Of a stretch of 51,739 nucleotides of DNA, positions 50,478 to 51,739 are shown piece by piece. This DNA comes from Bordetella parapertussis (lineage in GTDB: Bacteria; Pseudomonadota; Gammaproteobacteria; Burkholderiales; SG8-41). The notes beneath the pieces are model-generated. The model was not told the DNA's origin. It saw only the letters and a list, made by a program, of their open reading frames with translations, and searched no databases. Both the position numbers and the translations under genes were made by a program. The stretch's first letter is position 1; each line of letters begins with the position of its first letter. Location of the stretch: contig CAMDLH010000022.1 in the NCBI GenBank assembly GCA_945901405.1, positions 1-51,739 of the forward strand. Reading direction: 5' to 3'.

Positions 50478-51479
50478 TCATTCAGCGGGCTTGATGCCCG
50501 CCTCCTTGATTACCTTAGCAAACCGCGCCATCTCGCTGCGCAAAAACCGGTCAAAGTCGTTCGGCAGTGAACCCACGGCTTCCGACCCATCACCGGCGAC
50601 GCGCGCTTTCACTTCGGGCGACTGCATGCCGCGATGGATGGCTGCGCCGAGTTTGTCGACTATGGCGCGTGGCGTGGCGGCGGGCGCGAGCACGCCGTAC
50701 CAGCCGGCCAACTGAAAGCCCGCCAGTGTGTCCGATACCGGCGGGACTTCGGGTGCGACGCTTGCGCGTTGCAATGAGGTGACCGCGAGCGCGCGCAACT
50801 TGCCGCCGCGCACCAGCGGCAGACTGGTTTGTATGCTTGATATCATGAACTGCACTTGCCCGCCCACCACGTCGGCCAACGCGGGCGGCGGGCCTTTGTA
50901 GGGCACGTGCACCATGCGTATGCCGGCGGCGCGGCTGAAGAGTTCCGCCGCAAGGTGGTTCGATCCGGCGAAGCCGGTGGAGGCGAAACTCATCTGGTCG
51001 GGCTTTGATTTGGCGAGCGCGACAAATTCGCTGACGGTGCGCGCGGGCAGCGCGGGTGTGATCACCACGAGATAGGGCTGTTGTGTCGCCTGACTCACCG
51101 CGACAAAATCGCGCAAGAGATCGAAGGGCAGTTTGACGCCCGCCGCCGAGCCTGTTGCCTGTGCCACGGCCAGCATCATCAGCGTGTATCCATCGGCGGG
51201 CGCGCGCGCGGTGATTTCGGCGGCGATCGCGCCGTTAGCCCCCGTGCGATTGTCGATCACCACCGGCTGGCCGAGAATTTCGTAGAGCTTGGGGCCAACG
51301 ATGCGCGCGGCGAAATCCGAGCCGCCGCCGGCGGTAAAGCCGACGAGCATGCGGATGGGGCGGGCAGGGTAGTCGGCGGCCGGGTCGCGCTGGGCGGCGG
51401 CGGGTGTGGCCACGAATAGCGCGCATAGCACGTAAGGCACGCACGCGGACGATACCGCAGCTTTCAGAAAACGATTCAT
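50478..51479 (-). CDS. Bug/TctC-family substrate-binding protein
   Basis: 333 residues from ATG 51479, chosen over a TTG 24 bp upstream because it gives a clean signal peptide ending TPAAAQR. Canonical motifs: YPARPIRMLVGFTAGGGSDFAARIV, VVIDNRTGANG, DGYTLMMLAV, VHVPYKGPPPALADVVGGQ, GKLRALAVTS, KEAGIKPAE. It is divergent from the MFS transporter at the window edge, with about 150 bp between starts. Confidence 0.93.
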   Translation of the reverse strand: MNRFLKAAVSSACVPYVLCALFVATPAAAQRDPAADYPARPIRMLVGFTAGGGSDFAARIVGPKLYEILGQPVVIDNRTGANGAIAAEITARAPADGYTLMMLAVAQATGSAAGVKLPFDLLRDFVAVSQATQQPYLVVITPALPARTVSEFVALAKSKPDQMSFASTGFAGSNHLAAELFSRAAGIRMVHVPYKGPPPALADVVGGQVQFMISSIQTSLPLVRGGKLRALAVTSLQRASVAPEVPPVSDTLAGFQLAGWYGVLAPAATPRAIVDKLGAAIHRGMQSPEVKARVAGDGSEAVGSLPNDFDRFLRSEMARFAKVIKEAGIKPAE

Positions 51480-51631
51480 TTGGGTTGTACGCACCTGTGG
51501 CAATTGGCGACACGTATTTCAGCACATTCGCGGCGCCGCGCCTACGCTGGTTTTGATTGTCGTTGCCTGATGATTTTAGCGGATCAATACCGGCGCGGGC
51601 CACGCATGACTGCTGCTATCATGACACAATC

Positions 51632-51739
51632 GTGATCGCATTTATTCATTTCCTGCGCCGCTGGTTCGGCGACAACATCCTTGCACTCGCGCGCGAGATG
51701 CGCTGGTCTTATCTGCCGCCGATGATGGTGTACGTGGCG
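51632..51739 (+). CDS. MFS-type transporter, 5' end only
   Basis: 36 codons from a GTG at 51632 to the window edge, reading IHFLRRWFGDNILALAREMR then WSYLPPMMVYVA. The REMRWSYLPP motif opening a first membrane helix is typical of a large MFS family in Burkholderiales. The start is uncertain. The gene continues beyond the window, so nothing more can be said about substrate or length. Confidence 0.6.
   Translation, partial: MIAFIHFLRRWFGDNILALAREMRWSYLPPMMVYVA

Noticed and set aside
1..51739. tRNA, rRNA, prophage or integrase genes
   Set aside because: None was recognised on either strand; the only mobile-element coding trace is the RAYT remnant near 482-700.

Overview
The window is GC-rich chromosomal DNA, very probably from a betaproteobacterium of the Burkholderiales. 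The main reason is eleven separate genes for Bug/TctC-type periplasmic solute receptors, a family hugely expanded in Bordetella, Cupriavidus and their relatives. They sit among CaiB/BaiF CoA-transferases (2), acyl-CoA dehydrogenases (3), MmgE/PrpD proteins (3), an aconitase, a citryl-CoA-lyase-like protein and a MaoC hydratase. No rRNA, tRNA, CRISPR array or complete insertion sequence was seen. The species cannot be named from the sequence.

Layout. 1-700: decayed remnants of a tricarballylate-dehydrogenase-like flavoprotein and of a REP-associated transposase. 726-13945: catabolic block with Bug, aconitase, a DUF559 nuclease, a TauD-like protein, CaiB, acyl-CoA dehydrogenase, MaoC, PrpD, then Bug-PrpD and another Bug. 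14096-15265: an acyl-CoA dehydrogenase. 15266-19186: an accessory island that interrupts the metabolic genes. It holds a winged-helix/GHKL-ATPase/STAS-like protein, a Fic protein and a truncated DNA methyltransferase, with several perfect palindromes and a decayed acyl-CoA dehydrogenase tail. 19187-25716: CaiB, PrpD, citryl-CoA-lyase-like, GMC oxidoreductase, cupin, SDR. 26011-31783: three Bug genes, an alpha/beta hydrolase, a bicupin and a Gfo/Idh/MocA oxidoreductase. 31870-39212: metallo-beta-lactamase-fold protein, broken HxlR regulator, cytochrome P460, ADP-ribosylglycohydrolase, two Bug genes and a large repeat lipoprotein. 39488-51739: ModA-like protein, acyl-CoA dehydrogenase, Bug, M20 amidohydrolase, beta-propeller lipoprotein, ketopantoate-reductase-like protein, metzincin-like protein, dienelactone hydrolase, Bug, DUF1330, a broken ClpX-type zinc-finger gene, Bug, and the 5' end of an MFS transporter.

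How the genes may work together (inference): Bug receptors bind carboxylates in the periplasm; CaiB enzymes would make CoA thioesters; acyl-CoA dehydrogenases, MaoC and the lyase-like protein would oxidise, hydrate and cleave them; aconitase and PrpD proteins would act on free tricarboxylates. No TctA/TctB membrane partner is encoded here, so the receptors must use membrane components elsewhere or serve as sensors.

The most unusual signals are an AT-rich element of about 30 bp (core AAAAACAAWWACTTACAT) found seven times at gene boundaries, usually just upstream of and co-directional with a start codon; the palindrome-rich STAS-ATPase/Fic/methyltransferase island; a lipoprotein with eleven D-x-x-G-(N/D)-D-x-Y-like repeats; a TauD-family protein lacking the usual iron-ligand pair; and two genes each broken by a single in-frame stop.
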